Below are positions 1 through 11,500 of a stretch of DNA of 64,000 bases, one piece after another (position 1 is the first letter of the stretch; each line of letters starts with the position of its first letter). The stretch comes from Nocardiopsis ganjiahuensis DSM 45031 (GTDB taxonomy: Bacteria > Actinomycetota > Actinomycetes > Streptosporangiales > Streptosporangiaceae): positions 372,001 through 436,000 of the forward strand of contig NZ_ANBA01000009.1 in NCBI RefSeq assembly GCF_000341085.1, written 5' to 3'. Made by a program: the position numbers and the translations under genes. A model generated the notes under the pieces. That model was given only the letters and a program-made list of their open reading frames with translations. It searched no databases and was not told the origin of the DNA.

Positions 1-2
1 AC

Positions 3-608
3 GTCCCCGACCTGCGGTACCTCATGGTCGACGGGCACGGCGACCCCAACACCTCGACCGCCTTCGCCGACGCGGTGCAGACCCTCTACCCGGTGGCGTA
101 CAAGCTGAAGTTCGCCAGCAAGCGGGACCTCGGCCGCGACTACGTGGTTCCGCCCCTGGAAGGGCTGTGGTGGGCCGAGGACATGGACTCGTTCACGACC
201 GCGCGGGACAAGTCGCGCTGGGACTGGACGCTGATGCTCATGGTCCCGGACTGGATCGACCGGCCCCTGTTCACCGCCGCCGTCGAACTGGCCGGGGCGA
301 AGAACCGCCCGAAGCTCCTCGACGGCCTCCGAATGGAGACCCTGTCCGAGGGCCGGTGCGCGCAGACGCTGCACGTCGGTTCCTTCGACGACGAGGCGGA
401 CGTGCTCCGTCGGATGCACCACGAGTTCATCCCCGGACAGGGGCTGCGCATGACCGGCACGCACCACGAGATCTACCTCAGCGACTTCCGCAGGGTCGCG
501 CCCGAGAAGCAGCGGACCATCCTCCGCCAGCCGGTCACGGAGCGGGAGAACCCGCGCGGCGCCTCCACTGGGCAAGCGTTCGATCCGGGAACCCGCAACG
601 GACAGTGA
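3..608 (+). CDS. GyrI-like small-molecule-binding domain protein (5' end outside window)
   Basis: The reading frame is open from the first bases, so the true start lies upstream and about 202 codons are visible. The motif LRYLMVDGHGDPN near the visible start, and the later GLWWAED and SRWDWTLMLMVPDW segments, are typical of stand-alone GyrI-like domain proteins of roughly 200-220 residues, so only a short N-terminus is missing. Members of this family bind small hydrophobic ligands and some hydrolyse them. The C-terminus, with PGQGLRMTGTHHEIYLSDFRR followed by PEKQRTILRQPV, matches the usual family ending. Nothing links it to the secretion genes downstream. The family call is based on remembered family patterns, and the specific ligand is unknown. 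Confidence 0.8.
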   Translation, partial: VPDLRYLMVDGHGDPNTSTAFADAVQTLYPVAYKLKFASKRDLGRDYVVPPLEGLWWAEDMDSFTTARDKSRWDWTLMLMVPDWIDRPLFTAAVELAGAKNRPKLLDGLRMETLSEGRCAQTLHVGSFDDEADVLRRMHHEFIPGQGLRMTGTHHEIYLSDFRRVAPEKQRTILRQPVTERENPRGASTGQAFDPGTRNGQ

Positions 609-633
609 CTGCCGGACCGGCACCGTCCCCACT

Positions 634-1017
634 TCACCGGGTCGGCATACCTCCGTGCGGACTGTTGACCACCAACGGCACAGACCCTTCCGCAAGGTAG
701 AAGTGCCCGGGGTAGTAGTCGATGTGGAGGTGGCCTCCGTCCTCGGCGGAGGCCATGGCGCGCACATTGTCCGCGAGCACCTCCCTCCCCACGGCGTCAC
801 CGCTGATCACGAGGATCCGCCGCTCGGAATCGACGTGGATGAGGACGCCGGGACCGGGCGTCTTCTCGACCTCGACCCCCGCCAGGGCGCCCGTGACCGG
901 CGCCGTGGAACCGAGCAGTCCCTCGCCCTCGGCCACCGCATCCGCCAGACGGGTCAGCTCTTCCGCCGACGCCTTGAGATCCACCTCGTCGCACGCGGTG
1001 TCACGGCTGAGTATCAC
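634..1017 (-). CDS. Imm32-like small protein (possible immunity protein)
   Basis: The product has 127 residues and starts at GTG (MILSRDTACDEVDLK). It is a compact alpha/beta protein with no signal peptide or membrane segment. The C-terminal motifs HLHIDYYPGHFYLAEGSVPL and VVNSPHGGM recall an actinobacterial family that I associate with the Imm32 group of polymorphic-toxin immunity proteins. That assignment comes from memory and is only moderately certain. The gene follows the flavoprotein gene on the same strand after about 80 bases, so the two may be co-transcribed. It lies on the far side of the flavoprotein gene from the giant toxin gene and on the opposite strand, which is not the usual toxin-immunity order. 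A stand-alone housekeeping role is equally possible. Confidence 0.6.
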   Translation of the reverse strand: MILSRDTACDEVDLKASAEELTRLADAVAEGEGLLGSTAPVTGALAGVEVEKTPGPGVLIHVDSERRILVISGDAVGREVLADNVRAMASAEDGGHLHIDYYPGHFYLAEGSVPLVVNSPHGGMPTR

Positions 1018-1097
1018 TGGCAGCGCTCCCTCGAGGTCGGTCCCCCCATGATGCCTGCCGTCCGGCGAATGCCGTCGGGCACTTCGGATCCACCCGG

Positions 1098-2186
1098 TCA
1101 GGAGTCCGAACGCAGTTCGGCGAGGACCTGGCGGGCGACGGTGCGCCCCGCCCGATTGGCGCCGATGGTACTGGCCTGCGGACCGAACCCGGCGAGGAAC
1201 AGGCGCGGCTCCCGTACCGATCGGCCGTCCTCGACCCGGACCCCGCCGCCGGGTTCGCGCAGCCGCAGCGGCGCCAGGTGGGTGAGTTCGGCCCTGAAAC
1301 CGGTCGCCCAGATGATGGCGTCGACCGGCTCGAAGGAGCCGTCGGCCCAGCGGACCCCGTCCGGTTCGATCGCGCTGAACAGGGGCCGGGCCACCAGCAG
1401 CCCCCGGTCCCGCGCGGCGAGGTTCTCCGGGGTGGCGGGCAGGCCGGTGCCGTGGATGATGCTGGGCAGCGGACGGCCCGCCCGAGCCGCCTCGTCCGCC
1501 TGCCGCACGGCGCGGACCCCGCCCTCGGGGTCGTCGGTGAACTCGACCGGCCGACGGGTGGTCCAGACCGTGCTCGCGGCCACACCCTCGAGTTCGCGCA
1601 GGAAACCGACGGCGGAGGTGCCACCGCCCACCACCAGCACCCGCATGCCCGCGAAGTCCTCGGCCGACCGGTACCCGGGTGTGGAGACCTGCACGCCGCG
1701 GAAGTCCGCGGCCCCGGCGAAGTAGGGCCGGAAGGGCCGTGCCCAGGTGCCGCTGGCGTTGACCACGACCCGCGCCGCGACATCGCCCTTGTCGGTCTCG
1801 ACCAGGAACCCCTCCCCTTCCTCCCGCACTCCGGTGACCCCGACCGGCCGTGCGACGTTCAGCCCGAACCCTTGTTCGTAGCGCGCGTAGTAGTCACGCA
1901 CCACGTCGCGGGCGGGCCTCGACGCGTCCGCGGTGTCGAAGCTCAGTCCGAGTTCACCCATGCCGGGCAGGTCGTTGACCCGGTGCGCGTCGTCCAGGCG
2001 CAGCGATTCCCAGCGGAACTGCCAGGCGCCCCCGGTGTCGGGCCCCCGGTCCAGGACCACGAAGTCGGCTCCGGGTTCGAGCCCCAGCCGCCGCAGGTGC
2101 CAGGCCACCGAGAGCCCGGCCTGACCGGCCCCCACGATCACGACGTCCGCCGAACCCGGCAGCACACCATCCCCGACACCCGCCAC
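1098..2186 (-). CDS. FAD/NAD(P)-dependent oxidoreductase (flavin monooxygenase type)
   Basis: The product has 362 residues. It has an N-terminal FAD-binding Rossmann motif, VVIVGAGQAGLS (about residues 15-26), and a second dinucleotide-binding motif, RVLVVGGGTSAVGF, around residues 185-198. The segment IWATGFRAEL near the C-terminus is the usual ATG-type motif of class B flavin-dependent monooxygenases and related disulfide-reductase-like flavoproteins. The start is GTG, preceded by GAGGAG at a suitable distance. The protein is shorter than classical Baeyer-Villiger enzymes and fits the group annotated as NAD(P)-binding or flavin-containing monooxygenase-like proteins. The substrate cannot be read from the sequence. 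It is transcribed away from the giant toxin gene and probably together with the Imm32-like gene downstream. Confidence 0.85.
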   Translation of the reverse strand: MAGVGDGVLPGSADVVIVGAGQAGLSVAWHLRRLGLEPGADFVVLDRGPDTGGAWQFRWESLRLDDAHRVNDLPGMGELGLSFDTADASRPARDVVRDYYARYEQGFGLNVARPVGVTGVREEGEGFLVETDKGDVAARVVVNASGTWARPFRPYFAGAADFRGVQVSTPGYRSAEDFAGMRVLVVGGGTSAVGFLRELEGVAASTVWTTRRPVEFTDDPEGGVRAVRQADEAARAGRPLPSIIHGTGLPATPENLAARDRGLLVARPLFSAIEPDGVRWADGSFEPVDAIIWATGFRAELTHLAPLRLREPGGGVRVEDGRSVREPRLFLAGFGPQASTIGANRAGRTVARQVLAELRSDS

Positions 2187-2505
2187 GACCGCTCCTCTCC
2201 TCGTCCGTCACCGGTGGGGAACAACGGCGGGGCCCGGTTCATGCCGGCGGGGACGAGGGACCCGGAACCGGCGTGGCCGGGATCGGGCCGGGGCGGCCGG
2301 TGTGACGGATCGCCCGCCACGGAAGGGCTTCGCGACGGGGCGGCCACGAACCGGTGCGTCCGCGGTGACCGGACGGCGAACAATGCGGGAAGGGGCGCCC
2401 GGGCCCGGCGGCACCCGGGTTCGTCCGCCCTAGGATCGTCGCGTCGGAGGGCCGAGCGCCCCCGGCCTTTCGACGGCATCGGAGCGGCAGGACGCGAGGG
2501 CGCCC
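2187..2505. other. Divergent intergenic region between the flavoprotein and giant 1
   Basis: These 319 bases separate two divergent genes and must hold promoters in both directions. A TAGGAT hexamer at 2431-2436 fits an actinobacterial -10 element for the giant gene, but no good -35 element lies 16-18 bases upstream, so the promoter call is weak. The ribosome binding site of the giant is the purine run GAGGG at about 2496-2500. No small gene is convincing here. Confidence 0.5.
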
Positions 2506-5500
2506 ATGGGGATGGAGATCCCCGACGAACTGGCCAATCTCTTCTACGGGCTCACCGGAACCCAGTGGCCCAAGGTCGACGAGGACCGGCTGCGGGACTT
2601 CTCCGACGCGTACGCGACCGCCGAGTACATCCTGGCCACCGAGCTTCCCGAACTGGTACTGGTCCTGCGGCGCAAGGTGCAGTCCACGTTCGACAGCCGC
2701 ACCACCGAGTACTTCGAGAACTCCCTGGCCCAGTTCACCGCGGGGGAACGCAACTACATCGGCGAGGCCGCCGAACTGGCCGGCGAGATCCGCCAGTACG
2801 CCAAGGACGCGGCCAACCAGGTCGAGTACGCCAAGTGGATGATCATCGGCCAGCTGATCCAGCTGGCGTTGGAGATCGCCTGGGCGATCGCGACGGCCAA
2901 GTTCACCTTCGGCGCCTCGCTCAAGATGATCCCCCTGTTCAAGTTCATCAGCAACCAGGTGATCCGGCGGATCCTGAACTGGCTGGTGTGGAACCTGCTC
3001 AGCCACCTGTTCGTGGCGCAGATGTTCGGCGTGACCATGGACCTGCTCATCCAGCGCATCCAGATGGACCAGGGGAACCGGGAGGGGTGGGACAAGGAGC
3101 TCACCCGGATGGCCGCCGCGGGCGCCTTCGTCGAGGGGCTGCTCAGCGCGGGCCTGTCGTTCGGCGCGGACCTGTTCCTCAGCGGCCAGCTGGCCAAGCT
3201 CTTCAGCAAGAACCTTCCCGACCCGCCCGCGCCCCCGCCTCCGCCCGTCCGCGACCTCCTCGGCGACCCCCCTGCCGGTCCGCCCGGACGCGGGGCGGGT
3301 CCCGACGCGTTCACGCCGCCGCCGAGGGACGCCCCCGACACGTTCACGGGTCCTCCGCCACGGGACACCCCCGGTCCCGACCCGACGCCCCCGCCACGGG
3401 ACCCGCCCGGCGGCGGGGGCGGGTCCGGGGGCGGGCCCGGCGCTCCCCCGGTGCGCGTCCCGCCGCCCCCCGGGAGCATCACCCCGGAGTTCAACCGCGA
3501 CCTGGTCAACCTGTTCGCACGCAACTCCAACGAGTTCCTGAACCCGGCCCAGCGGCCCAACACCACGAGCCAGGGCGCGGGCCACGCCGGGCGGTTCGTC
3601 GACGGGTCGGGCGACGTGTTCGCCCGGCACTTCGGGGACACGCTGGGCGAGGCGGCCGCCCGGGGCCTGGGGCGAAACTACGCGGAGACGCTGCTGCGCA
3701 CGTGGAACACGCCGCGCCCGAACTCCGCCCTGGACGATGTACTGGGCTCCGCTCCCCTCCCCCGGAGCACCCGGGACCACCTGGCCCGGGACGTACCGGA
3801 CGCCTTCGGCCGCACCGTGGCCGACTTCGGCAACCGCTGGCGCGACCGGGCCACGGCGCTGGGCATCGGCGCGGCCTCCGGCGCGTTCGAGGGGTACGTG
3901 GGCGAGGGCCTCACCAACCTGTGGTTCTCACCCGAGCAGAAGTGGGAGGCGTCGGGCATGTCGGCGGTCGCCGGGGCCTCGAGCTCGGTGGTCCACGACC
4001 TGGCCGTGACCGGTGGCCTCAAGGGCCTCGACTCCCTCAGCGACCTGCGAGGGCTCAACGACCGCCCGGCGCCGGACTTCGACACGACCGGATCCTCGGA
4101 GTCCAGCTCCTCGGAGTCCGGCTCCGACGACGGCTTCTCCGATGTGTCGTCACAGGAGGAGGCCCGGCCCCCGCGCCGGGACGGGGGCAGCGCTTTCGAG
4201 TCCGAGGACGCTCCGGTGCTGCGCCTGCGGGGCGGTGGCGGGGACAGCACGCCGTCCTTCGAGAGCTACGACGGGGACGGCGACGTGTCGACGCTCGCCC
4301 CGTCTGAGCGCCCGGAGAGCGAGGCCGGCGAGGACAGCGGCGCCGGTGAGGGCAACGAGAGCGGTGGCACCCGCCAGGGCGAAGGGAACGAGGACGGCGG
4401 GAGCGAGGGCGATGGGGCCCGCCAGGACGGCGGGAACGACGACGGCGGAGCCCGCGAGGACGGGTCACGGGGCGGGCAGGAGTCCGCCCCGCGCCCGGGA
4501 GCCGGTGAGGTCCCGGGGCAGCAGAACCCTGGCTCCTCGCAGGCGGGACAGGGGCCGGACGCGGGCGGACGCGGCGGGGAGGGCCCCGCACCCCGCTCCG
4601 ACGGGGCGGTCGGTTCCGGTGAGGCGAACCGGGGACAGCCCGGTCGGCCGCCCTCTCCGGTACCGGAGCCCGAAGGGGCCTCCCGGGCCGAAGCCTCGGA
4701 CGGGAGCCGCGCCGGCGGTACCGGGCCCACGCCCGCGGTCACCGTGGTGGAACCGCCCGCCGCGGGGCCGGACACCGGCGGCGACCGGTCCGTGCAGGCA
4801 CCGCCGGAAGGCCGGGAGCGCCCGGAGGAGGCGGCGCCGACGTTCGGCACGAACGCCGAGGAGGCCGGTCCGCGCCTGTCCCCGAGCGGCGGGAACGGAG
4901 AGGCCGGTCCGCAGCTGCCCCCGGACAGCGCAGGCGAAGGGTCCGGCACGCGTTCGCCGGAGACCCCGGCCGGAAGCATCGATCTCGGCGAGTTCTTCCG
5001 CTCCCTGAACGGTGACGCCGCCGGGACCGGCTCCGAGGGTGCGCCCGTGCCGCCTCCTGTGGTGGCCGGGCCCGTACCGCCGCCCTCCGTACCGCCCGCG
5101 TCCCCGCCCCCGTCCTCGAACGCGCCGGGGGCCGTGTCCTCGTCCTCCGGGCGTGCTGAGGGCACGGGCTCGGGCCCGTCACGCGACGGTGGCCACGGCG
5201 AGGCGCGGCCGGACGGCTCCGAGGGCGCCGTGGCCGAGGGCGTGCCGACCCCCGAGGTTTCGCCCGTGTCGGAGGCGGGACCGTCACTCACGGAGACGGG
5301 CCCCGTCTCAGAGGACGCGGAGCACACCTCGGACGAGGTACGCGCACCGCGGACGGAGAGCGCGCCCGCTCCCCCCGCGCCGGTCCCCGCCGAGCCGGTA
5401 CCGGAGCCTCCGTCGCCGGGCAACCGGGGCCCGGAGGAGGACACCTCTTTCCAGGACACGCCGCCCGCCGGGCAGGAGGGCGGTCCCGTCCCCCCAGCCG

Positions 5501-8500
5501 GGGAGGAGGACGCGGAGCCCCCGGCTCCGGCTCCGGTTCCGGATCCGGAGAACGGTCTCGCCGGGCACGGGGAGGGCCCTGCCTCCCGGAACGAGGACTC
5601 ACGGGACGGAGAGCAGCGGGAGGTGCCCGACGCGGACCGGGCCGAGGACCCCGACGGGGTGGAGGAGCCTTCGACCGGCGCCGGGAGCGTGACAGCCGAC
5701 GCCACGGACGGCTCCGCACCGCTCATTCGGGAGGCCCCGGACGCCGACGGTGACGAGTCGCCGGACACCGGGAGCGCCCCGCCCGCCTCGAACGAGTCCG
5801 CCGAGGCGGCCGTGACCGACGGCCCCGTCGCGGGAGCGGCTCCCCCTGCCGAGCCCTCCCACCGCAGGAGCGGCGCCGAGACGGAGACCCCGCGCTCCCC
5901 GAAACCGGGCGGTGGCCGCGATCCGCTCCAGGGGCCGACCGACCGTGGAAGGGACCGGAACCTTCCGCAGGGGTCCGAGGACGCGGCCGACACGAGCGGC
6001 CTCACCAGGGAGCCGGACCCGCGCACGCCCCCGGACACGGAGTCCGCGTCGGAGGAGGGGCCCGCCGCTTTCGAGAGCGAGTCGGCAGACCCCCGGGACG
6101 AGCGCGGCGGCCTGGCGGACCCTTCCGCGGAAACACCGGAATCCGGGCCGGAGGGACGCGAAGCCCCGGAACCGGAGGGCAGGGAGCCGGAGGGCCGGGA
6201 TCCGAAGGGCGAGGCGGTCAAGGACGAGGCGGTCGAGTCCGAAGAGCCTGCCGCCGAGCGCCCCGAGACGGAGAAGCCGACGACTGAGCGGACCGAGACC
6301 GCGGACACACGCGGGGACACGGCCGGAAACCCGGACACGGACGCGGACAGAGGCGGGGAGAGCAGTGGCGACCCGGCGCCGGGAACCGGCGAAACGCCGC
6401 GGGGAACCGAGGCGCCCCAGCACACCCCGCAGGTCCCCGTACCCGCGCAGGGGCCTCCGGACAGGGTTCCGGCACCGCCCGCGGCCCCCTCACGTACCGA
6501 GGGGGACCCGGACGCCCTGCGGCTCAACTACCTGATCGAGTCCCGATGGATCGAGTCCTACGGCGTACGGGTCGATCCCGACACCGTCCTGGACACCTTC
6601 CCGGGTCTGCCCGATGACGTCCGTGTCTTCCTGGGGCACGGCCTCTCCACCGACCCCCGGGACTTCTTCTCCGCCGACGGCGTCCGCCGGGCCTCCTCCG
6701 ACGGCAGGACCTACGAGCTGCGGCTGAGCTCCGAGGACGCCTGGCACAGCGGCGGGCGGGACCGGCCGGGCGCCGCGAAGGCCAAGTACAAGGGCCTGCA
6801 CGACGAACAGACCCAGACGTCGAAGGGCGATTCCGGGCTCTCCGGCAAGGCCCGGCGGCCGGTCGTGGGCTTCCAGGCCAACCTCTTCGGGGTGGAGGCC
6901 ATCCCGGCTCCCGCGGTGGGCGGCCGGGTGTCGGCCTTCGGCGGCTCGGCGGTACAGCAGCAGTCCGGGGACACGAGCCACACCCAGCTCCTGACCACGG
7001 AGATGACCGGTGAGGGGCAGACCTACAGCAGTGATCTGACGGTCACCTGGCGGGTCGAGGGGGGCCCGCCCCCGCCCCCGGCCTCGCCCGCTCCCGAGGC
7101 GGACGGCGGGGCGGGGCGCGACAGCTCGGAGAACCCGCCACCGGCCGCGGCCGCCACCGAGGGGGCCGACGGCATCGAACTGCCCACCCGGCAGAACCCT
7201 CCGCCGGACCCGCCCGCCACCGACGGCACCGACGGCACCGACGGCACCGACGGCACCGGGCGCGGCACCCAGGACGAGGTATCGCCGACCGCGGTCACCG
7301 AGGGGGGTGACGGGTCCGAGGGGAGCGCCCCGCGGACCCCGCCGCCGACCCGTCTCGAGCGAGGCGTGGAACTGGTGCTGATGGGCGGTGTGCAACACCG
7401 GGACGACCTGCCCGCACGGATCACCTTCACGGACCTGTGGGGGTCCCCGACCGCACCCGCGCCGCCCTCCGACGGCAACGGCCCCGACCACGGCGGTACG
7501 AACCATGACGGAACGAACCGCGACGGTACGAACCAGGACGGGACGAACCGGGACGGCCGCAGGCACGGCGGTTACCTGGCCAACTCGCACCCCATCGCGA
7601 TCGACTCCGTGACCCGCCGCGTCTCCGACAGCACCGATGGGACCGCCTCCGACAGCACCGGCACCGACGGGAGCGGTCCCGAAGGAGGCGGCACGCCCCG
7701 GCAGCAGGACGACGGAGCGCCCACCGCGCTCAACTCCTGGCTCGCGGACCGCCTCGGGTTCGATCCGCCCGGGACGGGTTCGAACACGCGCCGGGTGCTC
7801 CACCGCACCCGGGGGAACCCCGACACCCCGGCCGTGGTGTCCCAGCCGAAGACCGGGTCGCGGGCGCAGCAGCGCGAACTGGACCGGCGCGGCGTGATGG
7901 AGGTGTTCTCCGACGACATCCTCATGACCCAGCTGCCCACCATGACGAGCGAGCCCCGGACCGTGAGCGTTCCCGACGCCGGGGGCGGGTCCCGGCTGGT
8001 CACGCTCTGGTCCTACCCGGTGTCCATGGAGCTCGTCCCCGACACCCCCAAGAACTTCAACATCAAGCTGACCGACCGCCTCACCCGCGGCTCCGGGCTG
8101 CTCGCCAACCGCCTCAAGGGCTTCTTCGCGGCGGTGTCCGCCGGTGTGGTCTCGCGGCTGCCCGGCGACGCGTTCCGGGTGGAGGCGCCCTCCTTCGAAG
8201 CGCGCTTCCAGAAGGTGTGGACCCGCGGCCGGGGACGCTCGGACAACGCGTGGGACTCGCACCTGTTCCACAGCACGGACACGGCCGTGTACAGGACGCG
8301 GCGCACGACCGCCGTCTGGCTCGACAACGACACCGAGCCCACGCTGTTCGACGTCTCCGCGACCGAGGCCCTCACCGCCGACGACGTCCGCCGGCTCGCC
8401 GGAGGCAGGCCCGCCGCCGATCCCGTCGAGCGGACGGGGGACCCCTTCCTGGACCGCGAGGGGGGTCCGACCCACCTCGGCGACTCCCTGGTACGCGACG

Positions 8501-11500
8501 TGACCCACGCCGACGGCACCGAGGTCCGGTCCCCCGACGGGGACCCGACGCGCCCCTTCTTCCGGGACTACGCGCACCAGCTCCTGACGGAGATCGACCG
8601 GCAGTACCCCGGCCTGGTCCTCCCGCACCTCGCCCTGCCGGGCACCCCGGCGCCCGCGCGCTCGCACGCGGGCTGGAACCACCGGCGCAACCGGGACCAG
8701 GCCCGGGAGAACACCGAGATCCTCCTCTCCAAGGTCAACGCGGCCTCCTTCCGGGCCGACCCGGACGCCTGGCTGTCCGGGCAGATGGAGATCAAGCTGG
8801 TCGAGACGAAGGTCCTGCCCTGGCTCAACGAGTTCAGGGAACGCCGCGTGGGGGTCCACGACCACATCTCCGTGTGGCCCCGGGCCAGGATCACCGGCTA
8901 CTCCGAGGCCGAGCCGCTCGAGAAGTCGCACACCGGCACCACCACCGGTTCGTCCTCCGGCATGAACCGCCAGGCGGGCAAGGTCACCTCGGTCACCGCC
9001 GAGGGGCGGTTCGGTTTCACGGCCCGCGGTGTCAGCAGCGGCCTCGACTCCTTCGGCCACCCCTCCCAGGCGGGCGGCGTGTACGCCCGCGCCGCCAACG
9101 AGTTCCGCAGCAGGCAGCGGAGCGAACACGGGACGTCGTCCACCGCCGAGACCAACGTCAAGGACAAGAGCGGTAGCCGCCGCCTCTTCGCGGACGCGGA
9201 GTTCTCGGCGTGGTTCGGACCCAAGGACGGCCTGGTCCCGCGCTCCTCGCGGTTCGAGGCCCCGTCCAGAACGGGCCTGGGGCGCGAGGCCTTCGGCGAC
9301 GGCCGCGGGGACCGCCCCCCGCCCAGGGCCCGGGTGGAGCTGCACGCCCCCCGGGTGGGACCCCGTGTTCCGCTCGACACCCCGCCCGCCGAGGACCCGG
9401 CGCCGCCCCGGAGACTCCCCGCCGCCACGGCCTCCCGCCTCTTCGGTGGAGGCCCCGACGAGTTCGTCACCACCGGTCCGCGCACCGTCCGGATCCACCG
9501 GTCGACCCCGCAGGGGCTGCAAACGGTCACGGAGGTGCCCGAACCCCAGGATCCGGCGCCCCGGCCGGGCAACGCGAACCCGCCCCCGACGACCGGCGCC
9601 CCGCCCCGGACCGAGAACCAGGGCGACACGGCAGGGACCGGCGGAACGACGACGGACGGACAGGAGGGAGCCCGCCCGCAGACCACCGGGAACGACACGA
9701 CGGGCCGCACCCCGCGCACCGACGAGGACGCGCCGCCGCCCCTGGCGATCCGACGCACTCCCCGGGCGGAGCTGCTGTCCGGCACCTTCGGCACGGTCCA
9801 GGCCTTCAACCCCGCGGTCTTCCGCCGCGGCGAGCACGTGATCACCGTGGGGTCGCTCACCTACGGGGCCCTGGACCGCGACCACTGGGCCTTCTCCCGG
9901 TCGGTGGCCTCCCGCGACGGCAGCGCGGCCCTCATCGCCGCCCACACGTCGTCGCAGACACTGGCGGCCTCGCCCGGCCTCACGCAGAGCACCGGCGACC
10001 GGTTCCGGGTGCAACTCGACGACGGCATCGCGCCGTCACGGACCCGGCCGACCACGGCGACCTGGTACGTGCCCACCCACGTCGTCTCGGCCGCCCTGCG
10101 CGAGTTCGCCGTGATGGAGCCCAACCGGGTGCGGGAGATCTCCTTCGGCGACGGGCTCTCCCACGAGTCCGCGTTCACCGTCTCGATCGCCGCCCGGGGG
10201 GCCTTCAACCCCCAGCCGACGGCCGAGACGCCCGAACAGGCCCCGCGCGGCGCCGTCGGCCCCCTCGTCCAACCCGGTCTGGAGGCGCGGTACACACCGC
10301 ACGGGCACGGCCGGGGCGAGTCGTCCTCGGTGTCGTACCGGACCCGTCGGGAGGTCAAGTTCACCGGCGCCACCTTCGAGTTCGTCACCAACGGCGTGGT
10401 CCTCCAGGCGACCGAGCACAAGAAGGACTTCGACTTCCTCTTCTCCGTCCCCAGGTCCACGAAGCAGGGCGATTACTCGGCCTGGTACACGCCGGTGACG
10501 GACGCCCAGAAGATGATGGTCCCCGCCCTGTGGGTGTTCTCCCAGGGCCTGGTCCCCGACCGCCTCACCTGGCGGGCCGACGGCGGGGTGGAACTGGGTA
10601 CCCAGCCGCCTCCCCAGAGCCCGCCCGCCGGGCTCGGCACCAAGCCGGACCTGGCCGGCAAGGGGTTCGACTCCCGTCCCGCCCGCGTTCCCTCCCTGGT
10701 CGACGAGCTGGAGCGGCAGCTGAACCGGGACGGGTGGGGGCTGACGGTCCACTCCCGAGAGGACCTGGTCAAGGAGGTGAGCGAGCACGTCAACGGTGAC
10801 CGGTCGGGCAGGGAGGTGCGCGTCAAAGCCCTGGAGACGCGACTGAACCCGCTCGATCCGAGCCCTCGGCTCAAGGACCGCTCACGCGTGGCCAGGCTCA
10901 CCCTCGACATCGAACGGGCGCCGGCCCGCGTCGACCAGTTCGGCGGGCAGATGGAGTACGTCGACCGCAACACCAAGGCGACCGGCCTCTCCCAGACCAA
11001 CACCACGATCCGGGGACACGGCTTCGGCGGGGCGGTCGACCTGCTCGCCCCGATCGGGAACAAGGAGGACCCCGCGACAGGGAGGCAGACCGGCGCCGTC
11101 AGCGCGGGCGGCACCCCCGCGTTCCGGCAGCAGTCGGTCACCGAGGACTCCTCGTCGGCGGGCACCGCGCGCGAGGAGACACAGGAGCGGGTGCTGTTCT
11201 CCCCCTACGCCAAGGTCACCACCCCGACCCGGGTGACCGCGCACCTGTCCTTCGGCGACCAGGTGTACACCGCCACGGCCGACGACACCGCGCAGGAGAG
11301 CGTCTACCCCCTGCCCTTCCTGGAGACGCAGGCGCCCGCGGGCGCCCCCCGAACCGGGCCGCACTACGAACCGGCCACCATCGACCTGGACGCCTCCTCC
11401 TACGCCGTCACCTGGGCGAGGAGCCGCAAGGGACCGGACGGGACCGGCTTCCAGGACGGCGAGGGCGGCCTCTCCGCGGTCCCCCTCGCCATCGAGGGCG

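Noticed and set aside
4266..6527. 753-codon Ser/Pro/Gly-rich minus-strand open frame
   Set aside because: It lies opposite the disordered linker of giant 1 and its composition is explained by complementing Glu/Gly/Pro codons.
6490..10014. 1,174-codon minus-strand open frame within giant 1
   Set aside because: The product is a low-complexity Gly/Arg/Val-rich sequence with no motif; it is the shadow of the real gene's codon bias.
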